Assembly (NCBI GenBank): GCA_003021235.1
Contig: PXQR01000064.1
Coordinates: forward strand, 1-53,527
DNA from: Halobacteriales archaeon QH_6_64_20
GTDB lineage: Archaea > Halobacteriota > Halobacteria > Halobacteriales > Halococcaceae
Direction of reading: 5' to 3'
DNA length: 53,527 nucleotides
Part shown: piece by piece, positions 1-9,010 of the stretch
Layout of the letters: each line of letters begins with the position of its first letter
Position numbering within the stretch: the first letter of the stretch is position 1
Made by a program: the position numbers and the translations under genes
The notes under the pieces: generated by a model
Told to the model about the DNA's origin: nothing
What the model saw: the letters and a program-made list of their open reading frames with translations, nothing else
The model's database searches: none

Positions 1-97
1 CGCGATAGCCCGCGAACAGGGTCAGCCCCGTCGCGATCACGAGCCCGATCGTGACCGCGATCGAGAGAAAGCCGGGTACTGCGGGCTCAGTCGCCAC
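1..97 (-). CDS. mnhF: Mrp/Mnh Na+/H+ antiporter subunit F (5' part only)
   Basis: Partial gene cut by the window edge; 32 codons are visible. The GTG start at 97 overlaps the 3' end of mnhE by 11 nt, in the operon order E-F known for mrp clusters. The visible N-terminus (MATEPAVPGFLSIAVTIGLV, then IATGLTLFAGYR) is one hydrophobic helix ending in a GYR-type turn, as expected for the small three-helix MnhF subunit. It would act in the membrane as part of the Na+/H+ antiporter. The assignment rests on position and this single helix; the rest lies outside the window. Confidence 0.72.
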   Translation of the reverse strand, partial: MATEPAVPGFLSIAVTIGLVIATGLTLFAGYR

Positions 98-641
98 CGG
101 TTTCACCTCCCTGTGGGCTGGAAGTCCCTCTCGAACCCTCCTCGTCGAAGATAACGAGGGCATAGTCCTCCCAGACTCGGATCGGGGCGATCACCGCGTC
201 GGCGTCGTGACCGGTAATCCCGTGGACGTACAGCGCGTTCTCGGTCTCGTCGTAGTCCATCGTTAGGGTCCCGGGGGTAAGCGTGATCGAGTTCGCGATC
301 GTGGTGATCGCGAGGTCGCTCTCGACGCGGAGGGGGACCTCGACGACGTCGGGTTCGATCGGCATCGAGGGCGCGAGCACCCGGTACGCCACATCGAGGT
401 TCGCCGTGATCAGGTCCTTGCCGAACACGAGCAGGTAGGCCACGGCGTACGGCACCACGCGCACGACCCGCGAGAGCGAGACCTCCACGGAGTAAAAGCG
501 CCGCAGGAGGAAGGCGATCGGCAGACCGACCACGAGGCCGATGAGGAATCGACCGACGATGGCGTTCGCTTCGAGGGGCACCCCGCGAACGAACAGCCAC
601 AACACGGCCATGCAGACGCCGAGCACCGGCCACCGCTTCAT
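87..641 (-). CDS. mnhE: Mrp/Mnh Na+/H+ antiporter subunit E
   Basis: Protein of 184 residues. The ATG at 641 (MKRWPVLGV) is preferred to upstream in-frame codons because residues before it read as a low-complexity shadow of mnhD. Two N-terminal hydrophobic segments (about residues 8-50) are followed by a soluble part with the MnhE pattern: a YLLVFGKDLITANLDVAYRV segment, then paired T-rich strands (ANSITLTPGTLT) and a VHGITG motif. MnhE is a structural subunit of the multisubunit Na+/H+ antiporter and is needed for complex assembly. It starts 28 nt after mnhD and overlaps mnhF, so it is translated from the same operon. Confidence 0.9.
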   Translation of the reverse strand: MKRWPVLGVCMAVLWLFVRGVPLEANAIVGRFLIGLVVGLPIAFLLRRFYSVEVSLSRVVRVVPYAVAYLLVFGKDLITANLDVAYRVLAPSMPIEPDVVEVPLRVESDLAITTIANSITLTPGTLTMDYDETENALYVHGITGHDADAVIAPIRVWEDYALVIFDEEGSRGTSSPQGGETGGD

Positions 642-669
642 CGTGCGCCCCCGAGCGCCGACCACCCTC

Positions 670-2445
670 TCATCCTGTACCCCCGAGCACGGCACGGACG
701 TAGCCCTCACGATCGAGTGCGGCCTCCGCGGCGGCCATCGCGGCGTCGGCGACGGGATCGAACCCGAGCCCGAGAACGACCAACGAGAGCGCGAGCACCG
801 CGACGATGCCCACCAACCCGACCGATGGACTCGTGCTTTCGACTTCGGCGGCTCCCTCGGGAACGGGATCGGTGGCGGTACCCCCATCGGTCGTGGCGCG
901 TCCGTCCCCGGAGACGGCCCCGTCGTCCGCGCCGCCCCAGAACTCGATCGCCCTCCCGGGCGGTCCCCAAAACCCCCGCGTCCACGCCCGGCTGAAGTAG
1001 ACGATGGTGAGGATCGACCCGGTGAGCCCGATTGCGATCGCGAGGGCCGCGCCGCGCCCGTCGAGAGCGAGGGCGCTCCCGCTCGTATCGAACACCAGCA
1101 GCTTGGCGAAAAAGCCCGACAGCGGGGGAATGCCGATCAACGCGAGCGCGCCGAGGAGGAAGGATCCTCCCAGAACGGGGTCGCGGACGGCGATCCCGCC
1201 GAGGTCACGGAAACGAACGGTCCCGACCGTATCCTCGATCGTGCCGCTCACGAGGTACAACAGGGCCTTTGCGACGCCGTGATTGAGCGCGTAGACGAGC
1301 GAAGCGGCGATCGCGAGCGGCCGTATCGCAGGAACCGTAGCTCCAACCGCGAGCGGCAAAGTGACGAAGCCGATCTGACCGATGCTCGAGTACGCGAGCA
1401 TGCTATCGAGATCCTCCCGAGAAATCGCGCCGATCCCCCCTACTAGAATGCTCGCGGCGGCCATGACGAACAGGATCGGGCCATAGAACGAGAGGAAGGA
1501 CTCGCCCACGAACCCCGGCAACGAGAGTCCTGCGGGGAGGGTGGCGGTGGCGAAGACGGTGAAATTCAATCGAACTATCGCGTAGATACCCACTTTCTTG
1601 ACGACGCCGGCGAGCATCGCGGCGACCGGTGCGGGTGCGGCGCGATAGGCGGCGGGCACCCAGAACTGAAAGGGCACGAGGCCGGCCTTGAGCGCGAAGA
1701 CGCTGAAGAGGACGGCGGAGAGGCCGAGGACAGGTACCGGATCGATGCCGTACTCGCTCGCGTTCGCGAGCCGACGGGCCATATCGGCTATGTTGAGGGT
1801 ACCCGTCGTGGCGTACAGCCCTCCGATGGCGACGAGCATGACTGCCCCGCCCAGGAGATTGAGCACGGCGTACCCGAGCGCGGCGCGGGTGTGTTCGGGG
1901 CCGCTGTAGAAGGCGACGAGCACGTAACTCGATAGCAACATGACCTCGAACCAGACGAAGAGGTTGAACACGTCGCCCGTGAGAAAGGAGCCGGTGACCC
2001 CGACCATCATGAAGTGATAGAGCGGGTGATAGGAGACCCGCTGGCCGTACGAATCGACGTAGAGCACCGAAAACACCACGGCGGCGAGCGAGAGCGCCGC
2101 GGCGAACGCGAGGGTAAATACCGAGAGGGAATCGGCGACGACGGTGATCCCGAAGGGTGCCTGCCAATCGGAGAGCTGGTAGGTGAGCGTGCCCTGCTCC
2201 GCAACTGCGGCGTAGAGCGCGGCGACGGCCCCGAGGTAGGCGATCGCGCCGAGCACGCTCACCGCCCGTTGGGCGCGATCGGAGCGTCGAACCAGCAAGG
2301 CACCGACAGCGGTCGCGAGCGGAGCCAGCAATGGGAGGATCGCGACCAGTGGGGACGGTATCGGCGGCGAGGGAGGTGAGTTCGCGGTCGTCGCTAGCGG
2401 GACCGTGTGAACGAACGTCGCCGACCAAGCGGCAAATTCAACCAC
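670..2445 (-). CDS. mnhD: Mrp/Mnh Na+/H+ antiporter subunit D
   Basis: About 591 residues from a GTG at 2445, which overlaps the end of mnhC by 8 nt. The open frame continues further upstream, but only as a shadow of mnhC. The protein is a polytopic NuoM/N-like proton-translocating subunit: residues about 30-530 are hydrophobic, with the antiporter signatures FNLFVWFEVMLLSSYVLVAF, FALKAGLVPFQFWVPAAYRA (conserved Lys) and YSSIGQIGFV, and the late LIGIPPLSGFFAKLLVF segment. The last 80 residues contain a hydrophilic acidic linker and one final helix. It forms an ion-transport module of the Mrp complex with MnhA. The exact start is uncertain by a few codons. Confidence 0.92.
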   Translation of the reverse strand: MVEFAAWSATFVHTVPLATTANSPPSPPIPSPLVAILPLLAPLATAVGALLVRRSDRAQRAVSVLGAIAYLGAVAALYAAVAEQGTLTYQLSDWQAPFGITVVADSLSVFTLAFAAALSLAAVVFSVLYVDSYGQRVSYHPLYHFMMVGVTGSFLTGDVFNLFVWFEVMLLSSYVLVAFYSGPEHTRAALGYAVLNLLGGAVMLVAIGGLYATTGTLNIADMARRLANASEYGIDPVPVLGLSAVLFSVFALKAGLVPFQFWVPAAYRAAPAPVAAMLAGVVKKVGIYAIVRLNFTVFATATLPAGLSLPGFVGESFLSFYGPILFVMAAASILVGGIGAISREDLDSMLAYSSIGQIGFVTLPLAVGATVPAIRPLAIAASLVYALNHGVAKALLYLVSGTIEDTVGTVRFRDLGGIAVRDPVLGGSFLLGALALIGIPPLSGFFAKLLVFDTSGSALALDGRGAALAIAIGLTGSILTIVYFSRAWTRGFWGPPGRAIEFWGGADDGAVSGDGRATTDGGTATDPVPEGAAEVESTSPSVGLVGIVAVLALSLVVLGLGFDPVADAAMAAAEAALDREGYVRAVLGGTG

Positions 2446-2935
2446 CGACGCTCGCCTCCGATCGCCCGCTTTCGTTTTCGCTCGTAGTTCGGGTTTCGTT
2501 TTCGCTATCGTCGGCGGTGCATCGCTCGCCGCCGTCGGCGACGCTTCGGGCAAAGTCTTCGGTTCCGCCCTCGTTCCCCCCATCGCCCTCGTCCCGACGT
2601 CCGAGTTCGAACAGGTCGATCGTGCCGTGTTCCTCGTAGATACGGTAGGTAAGCACGAGCGCAAAGGCGGTGGTCCCGAGGCTGATCACGATCGCCGTGA
2701 GCACTAGCGCCTGGACGAGCGGGTCGGTGACGGCGGTCGCCGTGACCGCCTCGCCGTGACCCGGGACGATCGGCGCAACCCCCGAGAGCCCGCCCATCGT
2801 CACGAGGTAGACGTTCGCCGCCTGGGTCACGATCACGACCCCCCAGACGACCCGGACCACGTCCCGGCGGAGCACGAGGAAGGTCCCGAGCGCGAACAGG
2901 GTTCCCAAGACGACGGCGAGGACGAACTGGGTCAT
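2438..2935 (-). CDS. mnhC: Mrp/Mnh Na+/H+ antiporter subunit C
   Basis: Protein of 165 residues, homologous to NuoK. Three transmembrane helices lie in residues 1-105, including the NuoK-like TDPLVQALVLTAIVISLGTT segment. The last 50-60 residues are a hydrophilic acidic tail, longer than in typical MnhC (about 110-115 residues), and this tail is encoded where the reading frame of mnhD begins. The ATG overlaps the mnhB stop by 4 nt, indicating translational coupling. Function: membrane subunit of the Na+/H+ antiporter. Confidence 0.9.
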   Translation of the reverse strand: MTQFVLAVVLGTLFALGTFLVLRRDVVRVVWGVVIVTQAANVYLVTMGGLSGVAPIVPGHGEAVTATAVTDPLVQALVLTAIVISLGTTAFALVLTYRIYEEHGTIDLFELGRRDEGDGGNEGGTEDFARSVADGGERCTADDSENETRTTSENESGRSEASVGG

Positions 2936-3681
2936 TCCGCACCCACCACCGCGACGATCGTGAGCAGAGCCCCGACGACGACCATGTACACCCCGACGTC
3001 GAAGACGAAGGCGCTCGCGATCTCGAACTCGCCGTAGATCGGCAGGTCGTGCAGGAAGACCACTGATTGGGAGAGGAAGGGCAATCCAAAGCCCATCGCG
3101 ACGACCCCGGCACCGGCGGCAAGTCCGAGCCCACCCGCGAAGATTCGACGGTATTCGCTCACGATTGCCGGCCCGACGGCGAGGTCGTCGACCGTCGGTA
3201 TCGCGCCAAGGAGTTCCGTTTCGAGGTATTCGAGACCGTAGACGATGTACAGTAGCGCGAAGGCCGCCGCGGTGAGCACGCCCGCGATGAACCCGCCGCC
3301 GGGAAGGTTGTGTCCCTGTACCAACAGCGCCCCGGCGGTGAGCAAGATAAGCGGCGTGACGACCCGGACGACGGTCTTTGCGATCAGCGTCGACTCGCCG
3401 ACCGGCGTCGGGTCCTGATGCTCGACCGACTCGCTTTCCGTTCTCGCTGTCGCTTCCGCTTCGGCCTCGGTTTCAGTCCCCGTCTCGGCTTCGGGCGTCG
3501 GTTCAGTCATCGTTTCGCTTTCGATGTCCGCTTCCGTTCGCGCTCTCGTTTCCTCCTGCGTCCTCCGTTCGGTGTCCGCCATCGGCGTGTCTGCTCCACT
3601 GGCTCCCGCCGTCTCCCCGTCCGCGTCCGCCCCGCTGGTCCCGTCACCGTCCCGGGTCCGCTCGCGCTCGGCGTCGCTCAC
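2932..3681 (-). CDS. mnhB: Mrp/Mnh antiporter subunit B with long acidic N-terminal extension
   Basis: Protein of 249 residues. The MnhB domain begins near residue 105 (STLIAKTVVRVVTPLILLTA) and has the family hallmark GHNLPGGGFIAGVLTAAAFA followed by three further helices. Residues 1-100 are a low-complexity Glu/Thr/Ala extension not part of the family, where usual MnhB is about 140-150 residues. A shorter protein starting at an internal codon cannot be excluded, but the ATG at 3681 overlaps the mnhA stop by 4 nt, which supports the long form. Part of the membrane Na+/H+ antiporter. Confidence 0.88.
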   Translation of the reverse strand: MSDAERERTRDGDGTSGADADGETAGASGADTPMADTERRTQEETRARTEADIESETMTEPTPEAETGTETEAEAEATARTESESVEHQDPTPVGESTLIAKTVVRVVTPLILLTAGALLVQGHNLPGGGFIAGVLTAAAFALLYIVYGLEYLETELLGAIPTVDDLAVGPAIVSEYRRIFAGGLGLAAGAGVVAMGFGLPFLSQSVVFLHDLPIYGEFEIASAFVFDVGVYMVVVGALLTIVAVVGAE

Positions 3682-6170
3682 TGGGTCTCACCCCGTTCGC
3701 GCATGGCGATTAGGGTCATCACCGAGAGGGCAGCCATTGCGACCACCGAGATCTCGCCCATCGTATCGAACGCTCGGAAGTCCACGAGGATGACGTTGAC
3801 GACGTTGCCGCCACCGCCGCCGTCCGGCAGGGGTGCCCGCTCGACGAAGAAGGTATAGATCGGTTCTTCGGGAGTGGCCGCGGTCGAGACGAGTACGGTG
3901 GTAAAGACCGTTATCCCGACGACGCCGGCGAGCACCGCGTCGCGGGCCGCCCTTACCGTACTGATCTTCCCGTAGAAGGTCGGCAGGCGATCGAGCACGA
4001 GCAAGAAGACCACGAGTACGAGCGTTTCGACGGTGAGTTGGGTCAGCGCGAGGTCCGGCGCGCTCGCGAGCAGGTAAAACAGCGCGACCATGAAGCCGAG
4101 GATCGACAGCGTGAGCACGCCCGCGATGTGTGAGGGCGCGACGGCCACGGCTACTGCGCCGACGACGGCAACCCCGAGCACGATGATGATCGGGAGCGAA
4201 AGCGACGTTCCTGAGAACGTCGGCAAGGAAACCCCGCCCGCGACGTACCCGCCGAGCGCGAGCGCGCTGACCGCCGCGAGCACCCAGACCGCGTACGTCC
4301 GAAGTAAGCCGTTCTGTGCCCGCGCGACGAGTCCGGTGCTAACGATCGACTGGAAGACCTCGATTCCCGCGTCGTAGTACCAGTTCGGGCTGATCGACCG
4401 CACCGAACTCAGATATCGCACGCCGTCGTGAAGCCGGTCGTAGACCGGCGAGAGGGCGATTCCGGCGGCGATCGTGATGACGCTCATGAGCACTGGTGGG
4501 GAGAGTTCGGTCGGGATGTAGACCTCGAAGCCGTGAGCTTCCCCCGGCACCGCGCTCGCGACGACCGACCCCACCAGGTTGTCGACGAAGAACTGGGGGA
4601 CCGCGCTCACCGCGACGACCAGGAGTGCGAGCACCGCAGGCGGGACAAGCATAACAAGTGGCGGGGAGTGGACCTCGCCGAGCGAATCGGGTTTCTCGCC
4701 GACGAACAGCCACAGGAATCGGATCGAGTACAGAAACGTAAAGACGCTCCCGAAGACGGCGACGACGGGAAAGACCCACCAGAGGCCGCCGGCGGCGTGG
4801 GCGGCCTCGTAGGTCGTCTCGAAGAGCAGTTCCTTCGAATAAAACCCGTTGAACGGGGGTAGGCCGGCCATCGACAGCGCGGCGACGGCGGTGATCGCCG
4901 CCGTGACGGGTAGATCGCGGCGCAGGCCCCCTAATTCGGAGATGACCCGGGTTCCGGCTTCGTGGCTGACGATCCCGGCGACGAGGAAGAGGGCGGCTTT
5001 GAACAGGGCGTGATTAAGGATGTGGAAGGCCCCGGTCTCGGCACCGAGCACGCTCGCGAAGGCGAAGCCTGCAATGATGAGTCCAAGGTGCGAGGCCGTC
5101 GAGTAAGCGAGCAGTTCCTTGATGTCAGTCGCGCCGACCGCGAGCATCGCCGTGACGGTCATCGTGAGCAGTCCCAGTACGGCGAACGCGAGCGTCCACT
5201 CCTCGCCGACCAATAGGGGACGGAATCGTCCGACGAGATAGACGCCGGCTTTGACCATCGTCGCCGAGTGGAGAAAGGCCGAGACCGGGGTCGGAGCTTC
5301 CATCGCGTTCGGCAACCAGATGTGAAGCGGGACCTGGGCGGATTTGGCGGCCGCGCCCACGCCGATCAGCGCGAGAACCGGGACGAAGAGGCCGGTCTCA
5401 CGGAGGGTCGTGCGCACGGCATCCGTGTTCGCGATCAGCGAGTCGGGTGCGCCGATCAACAGGAAGGTCGGCTCGCCGAGCGCCCGGGCGGAGACGGTAT
5501 TGAGCAGGAGAAAAGCGACGAGCATGAATAGCCCGCCGGCGACGGTGATGAGAAGCGATTTGCGGGCGGCGTACCGCCCCGAGTCCGTTTCCCTGTAGTG
5601 GCCGATCAGCAGAAACGAGGAAACGCTCGTGAGCTCCCAGAAGACGAACAGAGCCACCAGATCCGCCGCCAGCGCGACGCCGAGCATCGAACCCATAAAG
5701 GCGAGCAACGTGGCATAGTAGCGGGTCTTCCCCGGTTCGTCGTGCATATACCCGCCCGAGTACGCGAGGATGAGCACGCCGACGCCGCTCGCGAGAAACG
5801 ATATGAGGAGCGACAGGCCGTCGACGTAGAAGGCGAGCGAGACCCCAAGCGCGGGGATCCACGGAATCTCGATTAGGCCTTCGGAGCCGTAGAGCATCGC
5901 AACGAGAGCGAGACAGGCGAGCGCGACGCTCGCGGCGAAGTAGGCGGTTCGCTCGCCGAGCAGGCGGTAGACGAACGGGGTGAGAGCCGCCCCGAGGAAG
6001 GGCAGTGCCACGAGCGCGAGCACGACGGCGGCTTCCGGGGCGGACGTGGCCGCGGTCGTACCGGCACCGGTTCCGGTGGCGGCAAGGGGGATCGCGAGGG
6101 CGTCGCCTACCGACGACAGGGAGGCCAGAAGCGCCGAGAGCGGGGCGTCGAACGGCGTTCCGGGGTACAC
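3678..6170 (-). CDS. mnhA: Mrp/Mnh Na+/H+ antiporter subunit A
   Basis: About 830 residues from the GTG at 6170; another GTG at 6023 would give 781. Codons further upstream are a shadow of the divergent phosphodiesterase gene. The N-terminal two-thirds is NuoL-like: FYVDGLSLLISFLASGVGVL, FWELTSVSSFLLIG, AKSAQVPLHIWLPNAMEAPT with the conserved Lys and Pro residues, HSATMVKAGVYLVGR and STASHLGLIIAG. The C-terminal part carries the MbhD/DUF4040-like segment (APDLALTQLTVETLVLVVFL) and an MbhE-like end (VNVILVDFRAFDTMGEI), which are normal parts of MrpA. It is the largest subunit and first gene of the operon. Its upstream region of about 270 nt is shared with the divergent phosphodiesterase. Confidence 0.93.
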   Translation of the reverse strand: MYPGTPFDAPLSALLASLSSVGDALAIPLAATGTGAGTTAATSAPEAAVVLALVALPFLGAALTPFVYRLLGERTAYFAASVALACLALVAMLYGSEGLIEIPWIPALGVSLAFYVDGLSLLISFLASGVGVLILAYSGGYMHDEPGKTRYYATLLAFMGSMLGVALAADLVALFVFWELTSVSSFLLIGHYRETDSGRYAARKSLLITVAGGLFMLVAFLLLNTVSARALGEPTFLLIGAPDSLIANTDAVRTTLRETGLFVPVLALIGVGAAAKSAQVPLHIWLPNAMEAPTPVSAFLHSATMVKAGVYLVGRFRPLLVGEEWTLAFAVLGLLTMTVTAMLAVGATDIKELLAYSTASHLGLIIAGFAFASVLGAETGAFHILNHALFKAALFLVAGIVSHEAGTRVISELGGLRRDLPVTAAITAVAALSMAGLPPFNGFYSKELLFETTYEAAHAAGGLWWVFPVVAVFGSVFTFLYSIRFLWLFVGEKPDSLGEVHSPPLVMLVPPAVLALLVVAVSAVPQFFVDNLVGSVVASAVPGEAHGFEVYIPTELSPPVLMSVITIAAGIALSPVYDRLHDGVRYLSSVRSISPNWYYDAGIEVFQSIVSTGLVARAQNGLLRTYAVWVLAAVSALALGGYVAGGVSLPTFSGTSLSLPIIIVLGVAVVGAVAVAVAPSHIAGVLTLSILGFMVALFYLLASAPDLALTQLTVETLVLVVFLLVLDRLPTFYGKISTVRAARDAVLAGVVGITVFTTVLVSTAATPEEPIYTFFVERAPLPDGGGGGNVVNVILVDFRAFDTMGEISVVAMAALSVMTLIAMRERGETQ

Positions 6171-6437
6171 GTGGTGTTCTGCGCCGACGCCGAACTTAAC
6201 CCTTGGCAAAACCGGGACACGAACGCAATCCGTGCCCGCTGGGCGGACTCGATCGCCGAGCCGGATTCGAGGGACGACGGCGACACGAACCCCTGTCGGG
6301 GAGCGAGCGATGGGCGGCGCGTCGGCGCGTCGTTGTGTCGTCGCGTGGTGAGGTGGGCCGATCGAACGAGTGGCCGAGGAACGAGCAACCGCGACCGGAA
6401 AAAAAGGTTCTTGTGCGCCGGCGTCGGTAGGCCGATC

Positions 6438-7784
6438 ATGGGTCTGTTCGACCGCCTCGGCAACAACGACGACGGTCCTCGCGTCGCCTTCTTCGGTATC
6501 GATGGGGTCCCCTACAGCCTCATCGAGGACAACCCCGAAACCTTCCCGAACCTTTACGAGATGGGCACTGAGGGCTCGGTGGGCGCGATCGACTCGATCG
6601 TCCCGCCCGAATCGAGCGCCTGCTGGCCTTCGTTGACCACGGGCAAAAACCCCGGCGAGACGGGCGTCTACGGCTTCCAGGACCGGGAGAACGGTTCCTA
6701 TGACACCTACGTTCCGATGGGCCGGGACGTCCAGGCCACGCGTCTCTGGAATCGAGTGCAAGAGGCGAACCGCGACGCGACAGTGATGAACGTCCCCGTG
6801 ACCTTCCCGCCCCAGCGCGACGTCCAGCGAATGGTCTCGGGCTTTCTCTCGCCCGGGGTGGACGAGGCGGCCTACCCCGACGACTTCAGGGAGTATCTCA
6901 GCGACATCGACTACCGGATCGACGTCAATGCCCGGCTCGGCCACGAGGAGGACAAGAGCGAGTTCATCGAGGACGCTCACGCCACCGTCGACGGTCGCTA
7001 CGAGGCATTCAGTCACTACGTCGAGCGGGACGACTGGGACCTCCTATTCGGGGTCTTTATGACCACCGATCGGGTGAACCACTTCCTCTTCGAGGACTAC
7101 GAGCGAGACGGCGAGTACAAAACGGAGTTCCTCGAGTTCTACGAGAAGGTCGACGACTACCTCGGGCAACTGCGCGAGCAACTGGCTGACGACGTGACGA
7201 TGGTCGTTGCAAGCGATCACGGTTTTACTACGTTGGATCACGAGGTCCATTGTAACGCCTGGCTCGAAGAGGAGGGCTGGCTTTCGTACGCCGAGGACGA
7301 CCACGAGGAACTCGGCGACATCGCCGAGGAGAGTGAGGCATACTCGCTCATCCCGGGACGATTCTACCTCAACCTCGAAAACCGCGAACCGCGCGGGAGC
7401 GTCCCCGAAGACGACTACGAGGACAAACGCGCCGAACTGAAAGCGGCCTTGGAGAACTTCGAAGGACCCGACGGCGAACCGGTCTGTGAACGCGTCGTTG
7501 AAAAGGAGGACGCGTTCGGTGGCGTTCACGACGACATCGCCCCCGATCTCGTCGCGATCCCGTCTCACGGGTTCGACCTCAAGTCGGGCTTCAAGAGCCA
7601 CGAGGAGGTCTTCGGGACCGGGCCGCGAAACGGCATGCACAGTTTCGACAACGCGACTTTACTGATCGACGACGGCGCTCGCGTGCGCGACGACGTGGAT
7701 CTGTTCGACATCGCACCGACAGTCCTCGACCTAATGGATATCGAGTACGAGCGCGGCGAGTTCGATGGCCAGTCGCTGGCATAA
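6438..7784 (+). CDS. Type I phosphodiesterase / nucleotide pyrophosphatase (alkaline phosphatase superfamily)
   Basis: Protein of 448 residues from the ATG at 6438. The metal-binding core of the superfamily is visible: FFGIDGVPYSLIED near residue 15 (first Asp ligand), the nucleophile loop ESSACWPSLTTGKNPGETGV near residue 55 with the Ser/Thr nucleophile, and MVVASDHGF near residue 255 (Asp-His ligands), with further His residues in the last third (HSFDNATLLID). No signal peptide or membrane helix is seen, so it is probably cytoplasmic. Haloarchaea carry several such proteins of unknown substrate, often annotated as nucleotide pyrophosphatase or phosphoglycerate-mutase-like. It is divergent from the mnh operon. 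Confidence 0.88.
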   Translation: MGLFDRLGNNDDGPRVAFFGIDGVPYSLIEDNPETFPNLYEMGTEGSVGAIDSIVPPESSACWPSLTTGKNPGETGVYGFQDRENGSYDTYVPMGRDVQATRLWNRVQEANRDATVMNVPVTFPPQRDVQRMVSGFLSPGVDEAAYPDDFREYLSDIDYRIDVNARLGHEEDKSEFIEDAHATVDGRYEAFSHYVERDDWDLLFGVFMTTDRVNHFLFEDYERDGEYKTEFLEFYEKVDDYLGQLREQLADDVTMVVASDHGFTTLDHEVHCNAWLEEEGWLSYAEDDHEELGDIAEESEAYSLIPGRFYLNLENREPRGSVPEDDYEDKRAELKAALENFEGPDGEPVCERVVEKEDAFGGVHDDIAPDLVAIPSHGFDLKSGFKSHEEVFGTGPRNGMHSFDNATLLIDDGARVRDDVDLFDIAPTVLDLMDIEYERGEFDGQSLA

Positions 7785-7943
7785 CAGAGTCACAGAGTCA
7801 CTGGTCGTTATCCGTCGAGATCCGAGCGAGCGAACGGTATAGTCTACTGGCCGACTCAGGCCGAGATCGCTTTGCTTGAAGCCGTTCCGTCCGATCCGTT
7901 ACGATCGACCTCCACGTACTATTGTGGCTATTGCTCCTATAGC

Positions 7944-7950
7944 TTTATAA
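7944..7950 (+). promoter_or_regulatory. TATA box of the restriction-modification operon
   Basis: TTTATAA lies 27 nt upstream of the ATG at 7977. This is the spacing at which archaeal transcription starts on or next to the start codon, so the mRNA is probably leaderless. Confidence 0.6.
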
Positions 7951-7976
7951 TGTGATCGGTCGGATATCCAGTACGG

Positions 7977-8126
7977 ATGAGCGAAGATCGCACTACGATC
8001 TGGGTTTCGAGGGAAACCAAACAGCGCCTGCGAGAACGCGGAGAGATGGGGATGACGTTCGACGAGTTGCTACAGGACATCCTCAATAGGATAGACGAAC
8101 TGGAGTGCGAGAGGGGCGAGCAGTGA
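7977..8126 (+). CDS. Small ribbon-helix-helix-like (CopG/antitoxin-like) protein
   Basis: Protein of 49 residues (begins MSEDRTTIWVSRETKQRLRE). A predicted strand TTIWVS followed by two charged helices matches the minimal ribbon-helix-helix fold of CopG-like repressors and haloarchaeal antitoxin-like proteins. It overlaps the methyltransferase start (GTGA at 8123-8126) and is the first gene behind a TATA box at 7944. Its position suggests a controller of the restriction-modification genes, by analogy with C proteins, but that is inference; it could also be an antitoxin. DNA binding is not shown by sequence beyond the fold pattern. Confidence 0.68.
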   Translation: MSEDRTTIWVSRETKQRLRERGEMGMTFDELLQDILNRIDELECERGEQ

Positions 8127-9010
8127 CCCATCACGACGTCGTCTTCGGTGACTCGCGCGATATGCGAGAGGTAGACGACGAGAGCGTAGAACTCGCCGTT
8201 ACCAGTCCGCCGTACGTTACCACTAAGATGGAGGAAGGCCAGGACTTCCAATACACGAACCACCTCGAACTGTGCGAAGAGGTCTTCGAAGAGGTGTATC
8301 GTGCGTTGATCCCGGACGGGCGCTTCGTTCTCAACGTGGGTGACATATACACGAAATACCTCCACGACGACGAGAAACTACACAAAGTACCGCTCGCGAT
8401 CGACACGTTCCAGCGTGCCCGAGAGGTGGGGTTCCGCCAGTTCGATCAGATAATCTGGGACAAGGGGTTCACCAGGAACTTCGGTGGACCACTGCTCGGA
8501 ACGTACCCATACCCGCCGAGCATGTTCTTCAACAACTACTACGAGTACGTATTCGTCCTCAGAAAGCCCGGCGAACGTCCGGCTAAGACCCGTGAACAAC
8601 GGGATCGAAGCAAACTCGACAAGTCCACGTGGCAGGAATACATGCAGAACTGGTGGCGCATCGAATCGACTACCGAACGGTTCGACGGTCACCACGCGGT
8701 GTTTCCGATCGAACTGCCGAAGAGAGCGATCGAACTCTATAGCTTCGAGAACGACACGGTGATCGACCCGTTCGCCGGAAGTTGTACGACCGCTCTCGCT
8801 GCAGCCAGAGCTGGACGGAGCAGCGTCTGTTACGAGATAGACGACGAACTCGAAGAAGTCGTGGGAGCGAGGCTCAATCCCGATCAGACGACGCTCGGGG
8901 ACGTAGAAAGCAGTCCGACGTACGAGTTCATACATCGGGAGGACGTCCATCCCGGTATGAGTCAAATGTCCGTCGAAGAAAGCGAAACGCAGGAACTCGA
9001 ACAGGACTAA
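8123..9010 (+). CDS. Type II DNA methyltransferase, beta class, probably N4-cytosine
   Basis: Protein of 295 residues from a GTG that overlaps the preceding stop. Catalytic motif IV TSPPY is at residues 27-31, and the AdoMet-binding motif DPFAGSCTT begins near residue 215. This order (IV before I) defines the beta class. A Ser-Pro-Pro-Tyr motif, rather than Asp-Pro-Pro-Tyr, is typical of N4-cytosine enzymes. An internal variable stretch (about residues 105-185, containing FTRNFGGPLLGTYPYPPSMF) is likely the target-recognition region. It converges on and overlaps by 4 nt the nuclease gene, so the two form a restriction-modification pair. The recognition site cannot be read from sequence. Base use is slightly less GC-rich than its neighbours. 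Confidence 0.9.
   Translation: MTHHDVVFGDSRDMREVDDESVELAVTSPPYVTTKMEEGQDFQYTNHLELCEEVFEEVYRALIPDGRFVLNVGDIYTKYLHDDEKLHKVPLAIDTFQRAREVGFRQFDQIIWDKGFTRNFGGPLLGTYPYPPSMFFNNYYEYVFVLRKPGERPAKTREQRDRSKLDKSTWQEYMQNWWRIESTTERFDGHHAVFPIELPKRAIELYSFENDTVIDPFAGSCTTALAAARAGRSSVCYEIDDELEEVVGARLNPDQTTLGDVESSPTYEFIHREDVHPGMSQMSVEESETQELEQD

Noticed and set aside
541-1446. Long plus-strand open frames opposite mnhD and mnhE
   Set aside because: They are Arg/Pro-rich and have no domain pattern; they are antisense shadows caused by high G+C codon bias.
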